Assembly: GCA_016708315.1 (NCBI GenBank)
Contig: JADJGC010000021.1
Location: 1 to 9,220 of the forward strand
DNA: 9,220 bases
Direction: 5' to 3'
Source of the DNA: a bacterium
GTDB taxonomy: Bacteria; Zixibacteria; MSB-5A5; CAIYYT01
Numbering within the stretch: the first letter of the stretch is position 1; each line of letters starts with the position of its first letter. Positions 1 to 6,499 of the stretch are shown one piece after another. The notes beneath the pieces were generated by a model. It ran no database searches and was not told the DNA's origin. It saw only the letters and a list, made by a program, of their open reading frames with translations. A program made the translations under genes and the position numbers.

Positions 1-1107
1 AGACGACATACATCATAGAAGACCAGTTAGCTGAGGTACTGCGGTAAATCCGGCCCCCAGTAACGGATGCCAGTGCCAGGGCCGCCGCCTGGGAAATATC
101 ATGTGTTGGTGATTCGTACAGGCCCCCGATCCAATCAGCGATCTCTTGCAAGAGGGGAATCGGGATAATGGCGTCTTGACGGATGATGCTAGGCTCTGGT
201 GTTGGTGCCCTGACTTCCTCCAGCAAGATGGCGACCCGCTCTGGATCAGGCGTAAATGCTTCCGCACCGATGGCCAGCGGATTAATCCAACCCGCCTGAC
301 CCGCTGCATAAAAATCGTTTCAAAGTTAACCGCGCCAACTGGTTTAAAACTTGTCCATGTTTTGTTAGCATCCTGGCCAGAATACTTATCAGACTTTTTC
401 GACCAGTCATCCCAGAGTTTCCAGCCTTCAGCGCCCAATGGTCGCAAGGCCATCCCAAACTTTACCCAGCGGTCCCGATCATCCGAGTCCAGGTAGGACA
501 AGGCATCGCGTAGCTCATCAAGCTGGCTTTGGGTGGCATAGCGGGAAGCGACCGAAGCAACAGCCGTAGAGACTGGCGGGGCGGCCAGATTGCGTATCCA
601 ATCGGGAAGGGGGGAAGGGTAGGCGCCCTTGAGCGGGTTGCTCTCTTCATCCCAGGTATAGGCGCCCAATGGCCCCATGGTGGGTTCCACCACGATATAG
701 CCATTGCGCTTGACATCCACGCCGTCGCCCAACCTGCCAGGCAGGTTGGTTGGGATGCCTGATGGCAAGGTAAAAACGTGATGAGTGCCACCGCCTTGAG
801 TCCAGGCGAATACTTCAGACTCAAGTTCGCCATGCTGCATTTGGAGTATTTCCATGGTCCAGATAGAACCATTGCGCGGGTCTTGGTCGATACAGACGAG
901 CTCAGATCGCCCGAGATTGATCCCGATCCCAGCATCTGGCATCGCGCTCCACCAGCGGCGGATGATAGCGGGATCAATGGTGGCGTCATCCATGCCCTTG
1001 TTCACCAAGGCGCCAATCGGATGCTTGCCAGGGCTTTTGCAAAACCCATTGCGGCTTGCAATCCTTAGCGCCCATACGGAAAGCACCAGCCGAGCCGCAT
1101 ATTGCAA
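1..1107 (-). CDS. Prim-pol primase / DUF3987-type helicase, frameshifted, runs off left edge
   Basis: Replication initiator primase-helicase of phages and plasmids. Numbering from the TTG at 1107, the bifunctional primase-polymerase (AEP) domain spans about residues 25-180: SPGKHP (25-30), the acidic pair in IDQDPRNG (D74, D76), GGGTHHVF (106-112) and GDGVDVKRNGYIVVEP (127-142). A PriCT-2 domain follows at about 195-266, with LRDALSYLDSDD and WKLWDDWS. At 310-314 (five T on the minus strand) the frame breaks. One extra T would give NFETIFYAAGQAGW and lead into a frame reading QEIADWIGGLY, ISQAAALALASV and GRIYRSTSANWSSMMYVV, which resembles the start of DUF3987/YfjI-like helicase domains. That part continues beyond base 1. 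The N-terminus is unresolved: no ATG lies in this frame, and a strong ribosome site with GTG sits upstream at 1231 in another frame. Family assignment is firm; intactness is not. Confidence 0.85.
729..749. repeat. Perfect 10-bp inverted repeat around one base
   Basis: CCAACCTGCC, A, GGCAGGTTGG. It lies inside the prim-pol coding sequence, where it encodes the TNLPGRL segment. It could be a protein binding site or simply a codon coincidence; no flanking signal decides. Confidence 0.5.
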
Positions 1108-1231
1108 GGCCCGGACCAGGATAGGTCCGGAAAGACATAACGAGGGCGATGTAGAGTTCGGCGCCTAGGTCCTCTGCCACGGCGGGATCCGCGCCAGCGA
1201 GAGAACCAGGATCACGCGAGGCGAATATCAC
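986..1231 (-). CDS. Short GTG-started frame overlapping the primase start; possibly its true N-terminus
   Basis: A GTG at 1231 follows AGGAGG with seven bases between, the best ribosome site in this part of the window. It opens an 81-codon frame beginning VIFASRDPGSLAGADPAVAE. The first 40 or so residues look protein-like; the last 35 (ending WRLGEQGHG) do not, and there the overlapping frame carries the recognisable prim-pol sequence SPGKHPIGALVNKGMDDAT. The likeliest reading is that translation of the primase begins here and the frame is lost between about 1138 and 1060. An independent 81-residue overlapping protein is the alternative. I do not recognise the peptide as a family. Confidence 0.35.
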   Translation of the reverse strand: MIFASRDPGSLAGADPAVAEDLGAELYIALVMSFRTYPGPGLAICGSAGAFRMGAKDCKPQWVLQKPWQASDWRLGEQGHG

Positions 1232-1238
1232 TGCCGCG

Positions 1239-1244
1239 CCTCCT
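1239..1244 (-). promoter_or_regulatory. Strong Shine-Dalgarno for the GTG at 1231
   Basis: AGGAGG on the minus strand, seven bases before GTG at 1231. The GTG overlaps a TGA (1228-1230) that ends the preceding frame, a GTGA junction typical of translational coupling. It suggests that the primase gene starts here and that a coding gene lies upstream. Confidence 0.6.
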
Positions 1245-1630
1245 TGGCGCGGGTTGTCTTTTGTTGTTGCCCCGGCAATCGGTTAGTACGATGGCGATAT
1301 ATTCCGGAGTGGGCATGCCCTGTCCTCAAGAAACGCCTCAATGATTTTCGCCATCTCGGCTCTTAATCGCGCGCTTCGTTCTTGGATTTTTCGTTTTCGC
1401 ACTTGGATAAGCGCCTCGCCGTAGCTTGGGTGGGCTTTCGTCTGGGCCTTTGCTGCAAGCCATGGTTATCTGAGCGGGATTTGCGTTCGCACAACTTGGC
1501 TTGCTCGGGAACTGGGTGTTTCCGCAGTAACCCTACCAAGGACCCTAGCCGCAGATGGTAGATACCGAAATTCAACCACTAGGACGTGCCAAACTTTGGC
1601 CTAAAGGATGCTTGTGCGAGACGTGGTAAG

Positions 1631-1658
1631 ATTTTCTGCGGCTTCGGGCTGTTGTCAA
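1631..1658 (-). promoter_or_regulatory. Possible sigma70-type promoter
   Basis: A perfect TTGACA (1658-1653) is followed after 16 bases by GAAAAT (1636-1631), which matches four of six -10 positions. It lies just beyond the terminator at 1708-1732, where a new minus-strand transcript toward the primase would be expected. The match could be chance, and the same TTG is also a candidate start codon. Confidence 0.3.
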
Positions 1659-1707
1659 CGTATGCTCCCTCAATCATATCCTTTTGCAATTATCCCCCTG
1701 GCGCCCA

Positions 1708-1732
1708 AAGAAAAGCCGCGCCCGTGCGCGGC
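1708..1732 (-). terminator. Intrinsic terminator after the HTH gene
   Basis: On the minus strand GCCGCGC, four-base loop, GCGCGGC (1715-1732) makes a perfect 7-bp GC stem, followed by TTTTCTT (1714-1708). It starts 12 bases past the stop of the HTH gene at 1745 and closes the helicase-methylase-HTH unit. Confidence 0.87.
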
Positions 1733-1744
1733 CCTGTGGTTTAT

Positions 1745-1963
1745 CTAAAAGCCGTCAACCCAGCGTGTTTTCCCCTGGCACCAATCCGCCACCGTCCATT
1801 CTGATACGCCAATCTGCTTACCGATCTTGGGATAGCTCAAGCCTTGCTCACGAAGCGCCAGAGCCGCCCGCACGGTCTCGGTAGAGTGCTTGGCCTTACC
1901 ATGCCAGGCCCCGAGGCGATGGCCGGTGACGGCTCTTGTTTGTTGCTGTCTTGACTCATTCAT
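1745..1963 (-). CDS. Small helix-turn-helix protein
   Basis: A 72-residue protein of unknown specific role. Residues about 26-66 form a homeodomain-like/resolvase-type helix-turn-helix: HSTETVRAALALREQGLSYP, then KIGKQIGVSEWTVADWC, where GLSYPKIGKQIGVSEWTV is the classic turn and recognition-helix pattern. The N-terminal 25 residues are basic and polar, as in a DNA-binding arm. Its ATG overlaps the stop of the methyltransferase as ATGA, so it is probably translated by coupling and shares that transcript, which ends at the terminator 12 bases downstream. It could be a transcriptional regulator of the operon or a DNA-binding accessory protein. No enzymatic domain is visible. Confidence 0.75.
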   Translation of the reverse strand: MNESRQQQTRAVTGHRLGAWHGKAKHSTETVRAALALREQGLSYPKIGKQIGVSEWTVADWCQGKTRWVDGF

Positions 1964-4017
1964 AGCGCGGCGAAGATGTCCTGCTGTTGCCCTTCGCCTG
2001 CCGCACTCGTCAGATGCCCAACGGCGGCCCTAAAGTACGTCGGATTGAGTTCCGTCAGAATCACCTTGCGTCCCATCCGTAGCGCCTGGACGCCTTCCGA
2101 CCCAATGCCTCCGAAGGGTGTCCACAGGACATCGCCCGGATTGGTCCACAGGACGATGGCGCGATTGGTGATGTTCAGCGGCATTGGGCAGTTGTGGACA
2201 ATGCAGCCTTCAGCGGTAAAGCTTTCATCTTCCGCAACTTTAAGGCACCAAGTTTCCCTATCTTCGGTGCTGTCAATATTTGACACCTTTTTCCATGCTC
2301 CATCATCTAGCAAGAATGGCTTTATCCTTTGGCCTTCTTTGGTTAGATAGGCGGACAAAGACCAATCCTGCTTGCAGTGTACTGATCGTCCTTGTATTAC
2401 TGACTCTCTTTCAGGTCTTCCAGGAAATACCGAAGCTGATACACCGTAAACTCGTTGAATCAACAGGGCGGCGCCAAGCAATAGATTTTTTGATATGCTG
2501 GTTGCGCTAATTCTATTCCTGGCTTCGTTAAAGCTTCCATCTGCCGATAGATATCCATCAAGCAATGATTTTGCTTGATCTACAGGCAAAGAAAACGCAA
2601 AAGTAGGGAATTGTTTATTACTAGCACCCCTGCACACGTTTCCTATAATTTCCCTGATTTTCCCGCCAAGGTCTTTTATTCTTATTTGTGCTGCGGTATT
2701 TGTGTCATTGACAAAACCAAGCCTTTTGCCAAGTTTTTTTATTAATTCCTTGGTTTCATGATGACCGCAGCTTAGTATTAACTCATCTCTTCCTCCAAAA
2801 TGGCCATCACCAAGCCATCTTCCGGCTATCCATAAATCATCGTTACTATATAACCTAGTATCTTTGATTTTAGGGAGCTTTAGGTTTACATAGCTTCCTA
2901 ACATAAACTGCGCTTGTTCCCATGCCGGGACTGTTTTTTTGGCTCTTTTTCTAGCATAGACTGCATTTGGTACTCCTCCTTGTGGTACTTTTCTTCCCCA
3001 AACCTCATGATCTGGTGTCAGCCATAAATCAGGAACACCTTTGGCTTTAAGTCTGATAGTTGGCTTTACCCCAGTATTAATCTTTGCTATTACTGGGCGC
3101 CATCTTCCTTTATGGGTTAATACTGAATCGCCAACATCAACTAATTCAATTGGCTTAAATCCAGATTGAGTAAGGACGCTTGATCCAGATGCTAGACATA
3201 AATGCTTCTCCGCGTTGGGATCTCTGGATTGCTGGACATTCAGGGTGTCCGTGGCCTTAAGATCCATATCCCCGCCGCCCGATTGCCCGCCCGTCGATGT
3301 GGCCCGTAGATAGCCCGAGGCATCAAACTCGGTCTTGATCGGCCCGCCATAATTCCAGCACGTCGCCGCCGCTGGCCAGATAGGCGAGGCCAGTTCTTGC
3401 CAGATGGGCAATTGAAAATCATCCTTGTGATGAACAACTGGCCTTTGCAAAGCCACTTCCTCATCGGTCTTCGGCCACTTGCGGAATACCAGCAGATACT
3501 CGGGCATCCCCACCCGGCAAAATGAGGCATCGCCCCGGAAGGTCTTGTAGAGCAAGCCATGGGCATTGGTCTTGCTGCGCTCCAGGACCGGATCGCGCCA
3601 GATGGTGATACGGCATTGCAGGTTCCAGCCGGCCTTGAGATGGGCTTCGGTAATGCGATCCGACAAGGGCCGAATCCCCGAGGCCCCATCCACCGATGAT
3701 CCCTGGTAATAAACCATGTCCTTGATATGGACGCAGGACAGCCGGCCAGGACGGGTGGCCCGGAGTTTTTCCTTGACCAAAAAACTGTATTGCTCAAGAA
3801 ATTCGTCGTCGTTTTCCGTATTACCCATATCCGCTTCCGACTCGGAATAGATGTATAGGCTGGAAAACGGCGGGCTATAAACCGTGATATCAATCGAGTT
3901 GTCCGGGATCTGGGTAGCCAAGGCCAGGCAATCGCCATAATAGGCGGACCAGTTCTCGCCATGGACTTGATCCAGGACCGTGAGCGGGGAGTTCAAAGCA
4001 GCGTTAATAGTTTTCAT
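1960..4017 (-). CDS. N4/N6 DNA methyltransferase interrupted by an intein
   Basis: DNA methyltransferase of the N6-adenine/N4-cytosine family, class beta order: catalytic motif IV first (SIDITVYSPPF, residues 41-51, SPPF) and the AdoMet-binding motif last (DVLWTPFGGIGSEG, 629-642). The uninterrupted open frame is 685 codons. Residues 274-609 are an intein; removing them leaves 349 residues, with EKHL (270-273) joined to CPMPLNITNRAI (610-621). That recreates the conserved stretch usually read as KHxCPxPLxxxxRxI in this family. The start ATG lies 17 bases after the helicase stop, preceded by AGAAAGA. Downstream it overlaps the HTH gene by ATGA. The likely role is protection of phage DNA from host restriction or epigenetic marking; sequence specificity cannot be read. 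Function depends on splicing, because the intein separates the catalytic and AdoMet motifs. Confidence 0.93.
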   Translation of the reverse strand: MKTINAALNSPLTVLDQVHGENWSAYYGDCLALATQIPDNSIDITVYSPPFSSLYIYSESEADMGNTENDDEFLEQYSFLVKEKLRATRPGRLSCVHIKDMVYYQGSSVDGASGIRPLSDRITEAHLKAGWNLQCRITIWRDPVLERSKTNAHGLLYKTFRGDASFCRVGMPEYLLVFRKWPKTDEEVALQRPVVHHKDDFQLPIWQELASPIWPAAATCWNYGGPIKTEFDASGYLRATSTGGQSGGGDMDLKATDTLNVQQSRDPNAEKHLCLASGSSVLTQSGFKPIELVDVGDSVLTHKGRWRPVIAKINTGVKPTIRLKAKGVPDLWLTPDHEVWGRKVPQGGVPNAVYARKRAKKTVPAWEQAQFMLGSYVNLKLPKIKDTRLYSNDDLWIAGRWLGDGHFGGRDELILSCGHHETKELIKKLGKRLGFVNDTNTAAQIRIKDLGGKIREIIGNVCRGASNKQFPTFAFSLPVDQAKSLLDGYLSADGSFNEARNRISATSISKNLLLGAALLIQRVYGVSASVFPGRPERESVIQGRSVHCKQDWSLSAYLTKEGQRIKPFLLDDGAWKKVSNIDSTEDRETWCLKVAEDESFTAEGCIVHNCPMPLNITNRAIVLWTNPGDVLWTPFGGIGSEGVQALRMGRKVILTELNPTYFRAAVGHLTSAAGEGQQQDIFAAL
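2191..3198 (-). mobile_element. Full-length intein with LAGLIDADG (DOD) homing endonuclease
   Basis: 336 residues, host positions Cys274 to Asn609. Block A is CLASGSSVLTQSGFKPIELV. Block B is LWLTPDHEVW, with the expected T and H (T334, H337). The two DOD motifs are WIAGRWLGDGHF (396-407) and LLDGYLSADGSF (485-496), each with the acidic residue before the final Gly. Block F lies in ETWCLKVAEDESFTAEG and block G is GCIVHN followed by Cys610 as the +1 nucleophile, so all residues needed for canonical class 1 splicing are present. Base composition drops sharply: a sampled 60-base line inside (2641-2700) is about 38% GC, against about 58% for 3301-3360 just outside. Insertion before the conserved CPxPL of the methylase is typical of inteins choosing invariant sites. 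Both splicing and endonuclease functions look intact by sequence. Confidence 0.94.
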
Positions 4018-4034
4018 GGTGTCTTTCTCTGAAG

Positions 4035-5983
4035 TTAGGCGGCCAGCCAGTGCGGCAGGCGAGCGACTTGACGTGGGATATAGGATGTTTTCGTTTCGCG
4101 CTTGGCCACTTCGCGCCTCATAGCGGCAGTCATCGCTTCCTTCATAATCTCGTGGTCGCGGGCCTTGCGCTGGATGGTGTTCCAGATGACGGATTCCGTT
4201 TCCGCCAAGGCCACATGCACCTGAACCTTGCGCGTTTGGCCGAAACGATCACACCGACGAATGGCCTGGTAGTATTGCTCATAGGAGAATGAAAGACCGC
4301 AAAACGCTACACGGGCGCAATGTTGGAAATTTAATCCGAACCCAAAAATCGAGGCTTTAGTTATCAGTATTTTCGACTTGTTCTTCTGCAGCTCGCAGGT
4401 ATAACAAAGCTTTTTCGAGAGACTTCGCCGTATCGCCAAGTTTTCCGAGCCCGAGATTGCATGAGTCGCAGAGTAGTCCCCTGACTTTTCCTGTTGAATG
4501 ACAATGATCGACTCGCAATCTTCCGCTACTGCTGTTTCCTCCGCAGATTGCACAGACTCCATTTTGAGACTCGTGCATTGCATAGTACTGTTCGACGGTG
4601 ATCCCAAAAGTCTTGAGTACATTAGCGAGTCGCTTTTCTGGGTTTCTTTTTCGCCAACCATTGGCTTGCTCTCTGGCTTTTTCTCGCAACTCTGAGGACT
4701 CTGCGTATCGCTTTCTTCTGTACTCGTTTCGCAGATTATTTTGCTCCTCGGTCCTAACAAACTTATCCTTGTTGTTTTGGTAGTAGATGCGCATGTATTC
4801 TTTATTTTCTTCTGGGGTTCTGCTAGGTTTAAGGATTGTTGGATTACCTGCATCTGCGAGGGCTTGTAATTTTCGCTTGCGATTTTCTGCGTACTCTGGT
4901 TTCCACATGTGCATTCACCATCTATGCCGCAAAACCACATTGCGGCGGCTTCTTTGTAATCGCTTGAGTCAGAACCCCTGACTTCAACGGCTTCCGGTAA
5001 AACTAACGAGAGAGCGTCAGCTTCGTAATCGGTATCACACCATACAAGCCATGCCTCGTTAGGGTCTGCCTTGACAATTTCGGCAATTCGTTCGGCGCGG
5101 GCTTTAGCGGTAATTCTTTTTTCTTTATGAATAGCTGTGGCACTTGTATCCACATGCCGAAATAGCTCGTGATATTCCGCGCCCGCTCTTAAATCCGCAT
5201 CTACATAGTGAAGATCAACTTGATGGCCAGGGCGCTCAAAGCCCACATCGGAATAGCCGAGATCGGAAGGCCGGGCGGCCATCCGCGCCCAAGACGCCAC
5301 CCATGACCAAAAATCCGCCACGCCATGATGCTTGAGGCGATAGCGCCCCATTTGCGCTGGTCCGCGACGAACCATCTGGCCAGCATTTCATTGCTGGCCA
5401 TGACCCGGAGTAGTTGCGAATGCTGGCCAAGTTCCATATGGTCATTGGGCGCCGGGGTTGCCGTCAGGGCCAAGACGTAGGGAATGCGCTCGGCAAAGGC
5501 CATCAAGTTTTTGCTCGTCTTGCCTCCGAAAGATTTAACTATTGAAGATTCGTCGCATACCAAGCCGCCGAACATATCCGGGTCAAACAGATGCATCCGC
5601 TCATAGTTCGTAATTACGATTGGCGTCTTGGCCTTGCTGGCCTCCCGGACATAAGCCGCATCAATGCCGAACCTGGCCGCCTCCCGAGCGTGTTGGGGGC
5701 CAACCGCCAAGGGCGCCAGCATCAGGACTGGCTTGTTGGTTGCCTCGCCAATCACGCGCCCCCATTCCAGCCCAATCAGGGCCTTGCCCATGCCCGTATC
5801 CAGGAAGCCAGCCCCGCACCCGACTCTTATCAGGTAATCGGTAACATCCGCCTGATAGCTGAACATGGCCTCGTTCAAAGCCGGAACCTTGGCCAGTCCT
5901 CGCGGGACCGCCCGCCGGGCCTTGCGTCTTATCATTGAAAAGTAGTGATCCAGTTGCGTTTGCTGGTATATTTGCGGTGTCAT
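4035..5983 (-). CDS. SNF2-type DEAD-like helicase, frameshifted and carrying an endonuclease insertion
   Basis: Phage superfamily 2 (SNF2/RapA-like) helicase. The first frame (from ATG 5983, AGGAG nine bases upstream) has a Walker A-like FLDTGMGKALIG (60-71), motif II LVCDESSIVKSF (141-152) and motif III LTATPAPND (173-181). After about residue 212 (W, 5348-5350) the family pattern moves to another frame, YRLKHHGVADFWSWVASWAR; one extra G in the GGGG run at 5346-5349 joins them. The second frame ends at 4035 and holds motif V ILITKASIFGFGLNFQHC and motif VI QAIRRCDRFGQ. About 180 codons of foreign sequence (about 4376-4925) separate KEAAAMWFCGID from KSKILITK. Walker A ends GKA instead of the usual GKT/S. 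Without insert and frameshift the protein would be about 470 residues, a normal size as I recall. Intactness is doubtful. Confidence 0.87.
4357..4914 (-). CDS. Endonuclease VII-type HNH homing endonuclease nested in the helicase gene
   Basis: A 185-residue (or 183, from the ATG at 4908, which has GGTGA six bases upstream) protein in a different frame of the same strand as the helicase. The C-terminal half is a recombination-endonuclease-VII domain: zinc ligands CAIC (121-124) and CDSC (149-152), active-site DHCH (136-139) in LRVDHCHSTGKVRGLLCDSC, then NLGLGKLGD. The N-terminal half is a long charged helical region with KPSRTPEENKEYMRIYY and NEYRRKRYAESSELREKARE, as in free-standing homing endonucleases of this type. 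The stop codon lies inside the codons of host motif V (ILITK), so its last residues VENTDN are encoded by host sequence. A sampled line inside (4741-4800) is about 42% GC. It probably cuts uninvaded alleles and spreads by homing. All catalytic and zinc residues are present. Confidence 0.87.
   Translation of the reverse strand: MHMWKPEYAENRKRKLQALADAGNPTILKPSRTPEENKEYMRIYYQNNKDKFVRTEEQNNLRNEYRRKRYAESSELREKAREQANGWRKRNPEKRLANVLKTFGITVEQYYAMHESQNGVCAICGGNSSSGRLRVDHCHSTGKVRGLLCDSCNLGLGKLGDTAKSLEKALLYLRAAEEQVENTDN
4376..4925 (-). mobile_element. Insertion of a homing endonuclease gene without intron or intein
   Basis: Approximate extent of the foreign DNA, judged from where helicase family sequence stops (KEAAAMWFCGID) and resumes (KSKILITK). 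The endonuclease frame fills almost all of it, leaving no room for a group I intron core, and the host-frame translation has no intein blocks: it begins GECTCGNQ and ends KNKSK, with no Asn before Cys/Ser/Thr. The host frame stays open for about 180 codons across it, giving a Ser/Thr/Lys/Glu-rich linker. The edges are uncertain by some tens of bases. Confidence 0.65.
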
Positions 5984-6018
5984 GCGCTCGCACTCCTATT
6001 TAGTGCTAGTGGGTGATT

Positions 6019-6048
6019 CCCGGTCCCTGTTGACGGCAGGGCGCCGGG
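6019..6048. repeat. GC-rich hairpin in the gap before the helicase
   Basis: CCCGG and CCCTG pair with CAGGG and CCGGG around a seven-base loop, with a small internal bulge. It lies between the DUF7220-like gene and the helicase ribosome site. No T-run follows on the minus strand, so it is not a standard terminator; it could be an RNA stability or attenuation element. Confidence 0.35.
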
Positions 6049-6053
6049 GCTTG

Positions 6054-6296
6054 TCAAACTGACCCCGCCAGCCGTTGCGCGGCCTGGTGAAGTCGGGAAT
6101 TGAACCATCTCCTTATGGCGTAGCTTCTGGCTAGGCTAATGGCCGTAAACCAGGCGCCAATCCAGAGATTGGTACTGAGTGGCACATTGATTCCGAATAG
6201 CGGAAAGATCGCTAATTGGGATAAGAGCGCCACCAGATAGCCAATGCCGATATTCATCAGCGATTCGATCAGCGATTCCTTCCGGCTTTGCATCAT
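6054..6296 (-). CDS. DUF7220-like phage membrane protein
   Basis: An 80-residue (ATG 6296) or 79-residue (ATG 6293) inner-membrane protein beginning MMQSRKESLIESLMNIGIG. It has two hydrophobic helices, about residues 12-31 (LMNIGIGYLVALLSQLAIFP) and 42-58 (LWIGAWFTAISLARSYA), then the basic tail IRRWFNSRLHQAAQRL. The pattern of QSRxESLxE, two helices, TNLWIxAxFTxxSxARSYxxRRxFN matches my recollection of the short DUF7220 proteins common in proteobacterial phages; function unknown. I prefer the start at 6296 because its ATGA overlaps the stop of the upstream zinc-finger gene. The longer upstream reading of this frame is an overlap with that gene and has no ribosome site. Confidence 0.8.
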   Translation of the reverse strand: MMQSRKESLIESLMNIGIGYLVALLSQLAIFPLFGINVPLSTNLWIGAWFTAISLARSYAIRRWFNSRLHQAAQRLAGSV

Positions 6297-6499
6297 CGCC
6301 AGTTCATCCGCGCTTCGCGTTTTGAGGCGCAGTAAAAACAGAGGGCAAATTGACGGCGGTGGTGATCCAGAATTTCGCCGCAGTCTGTGCAAAAGTTGCT
6401 CGTCGGCAAGGGCCGCTCGCGCTGAAATTTCAAAGCCGCCGCAAAGCGGGCCGCCTCGCGCTCTTCCATTTCGGACAGCGTGTCGATTTCGTCACTCAT
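6293..6499 (-). CDS. TraR/DksA-like C4 zinc-finger protein
   Basis: 68 residues. An N-terminal acidic helix (MSDEIDTLSEMEEREAARFA) is followed by a four-cysteine zinc finger, CTDC (37-40) and CFYC (54-57), in FCTDCGEILDHHRRQFALC. This is the arrangement of short phage and plasmid TraR proteins, which insert into the RNA polymerase secondary channel and mimic DksA/ppGpp. The acidic tip typical of DksA is reduced to the helix start (DEID). I chose ATG 6499 because it forms an ATGA overlap with the stop of the preceding 30-aa gene; a longer in-frame start at 6538 lies inside that gene. Its stop overlaps the next gene. It likely tunes transcription during phage growth. Confidence 0.75.
   Translation of the reverse strand: MSDEIDTLSEMEEREAARFAAALKFQRERPLPTSNFCTDCGEILDHHRRQFALCFYCASKREARMNWR

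Larger units (their letters stand above)
1228..1678 (-). other. Region without an intact gene; probable remnant of one small gene split over frames
   Basis: No single open frame covers this stretch between the terminator at 1708-1732 and the primase. Segments that look coding follow each other in successive frames: about 1470-1575 (LRKHPVPEQAKLCERKSRSD), about 1320-1465 (SYGEALIQVRKRKIQERSAR, then RAEMAKIIEAFLEDRA, helical and charged), 1316 onward (MPTPEYIAIVLTDCRGNN) and finally KTTRAKEARQ followed by TGA at 1228-1230. Each of those joins would need one extra base, for example one more A in the AAAA run at 1259-1262. The last stop overlaps the GTG at 1231. A possible start is TTG at 1658 preceded by GAGGGAG at six bases. 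No family is recognised. The reading is an inference from amino-acid texture and junction geometry. Confidence 0.35.

Noticed and set aside
146..1168. Plus-strand open frames across the left kilobase
   Set aside because: They are antisense to the prim-pol gene, have no ribosome sites and give no recognisable protein patterns.
1586..2350. Plus-strand open frames opposite the HTH gene, the terminator and the methyltransferase C-terminus
   Set aside because: They run antisense to convincing genes and across the terminator stem, with low-complexity translations.
4357..4925. Group I intron in the helicase gene
   Set aside because: The endonuclease frame takes nearly the whole insert and its stop is inside host motif V codons, so there is no space for a catalytic intron core, and I could not spot P7-like conserved strings.
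4376..4925. Second intein, in the helicase
   Set aside because: The host-frame translation begins GECTCGNQ and ends KNKSK; there is no block A or B pattern and no Asn followed by Cys, Ser or Thr at the end. The endonuclease is encoded in another frame.
5340..5352. Programmed -1 frameshift in the helicase
   Set aside because: The string around TGGGGC does not fit an X XXY YYZ slippery heptamer and no reason for two products is evident; a missing G is simpler.
6019..6048. Terminator before the helicase
   Set aside because: The stem is reasonable but no T-run follows it on the minus strand, so it is listed only as a hairpin.
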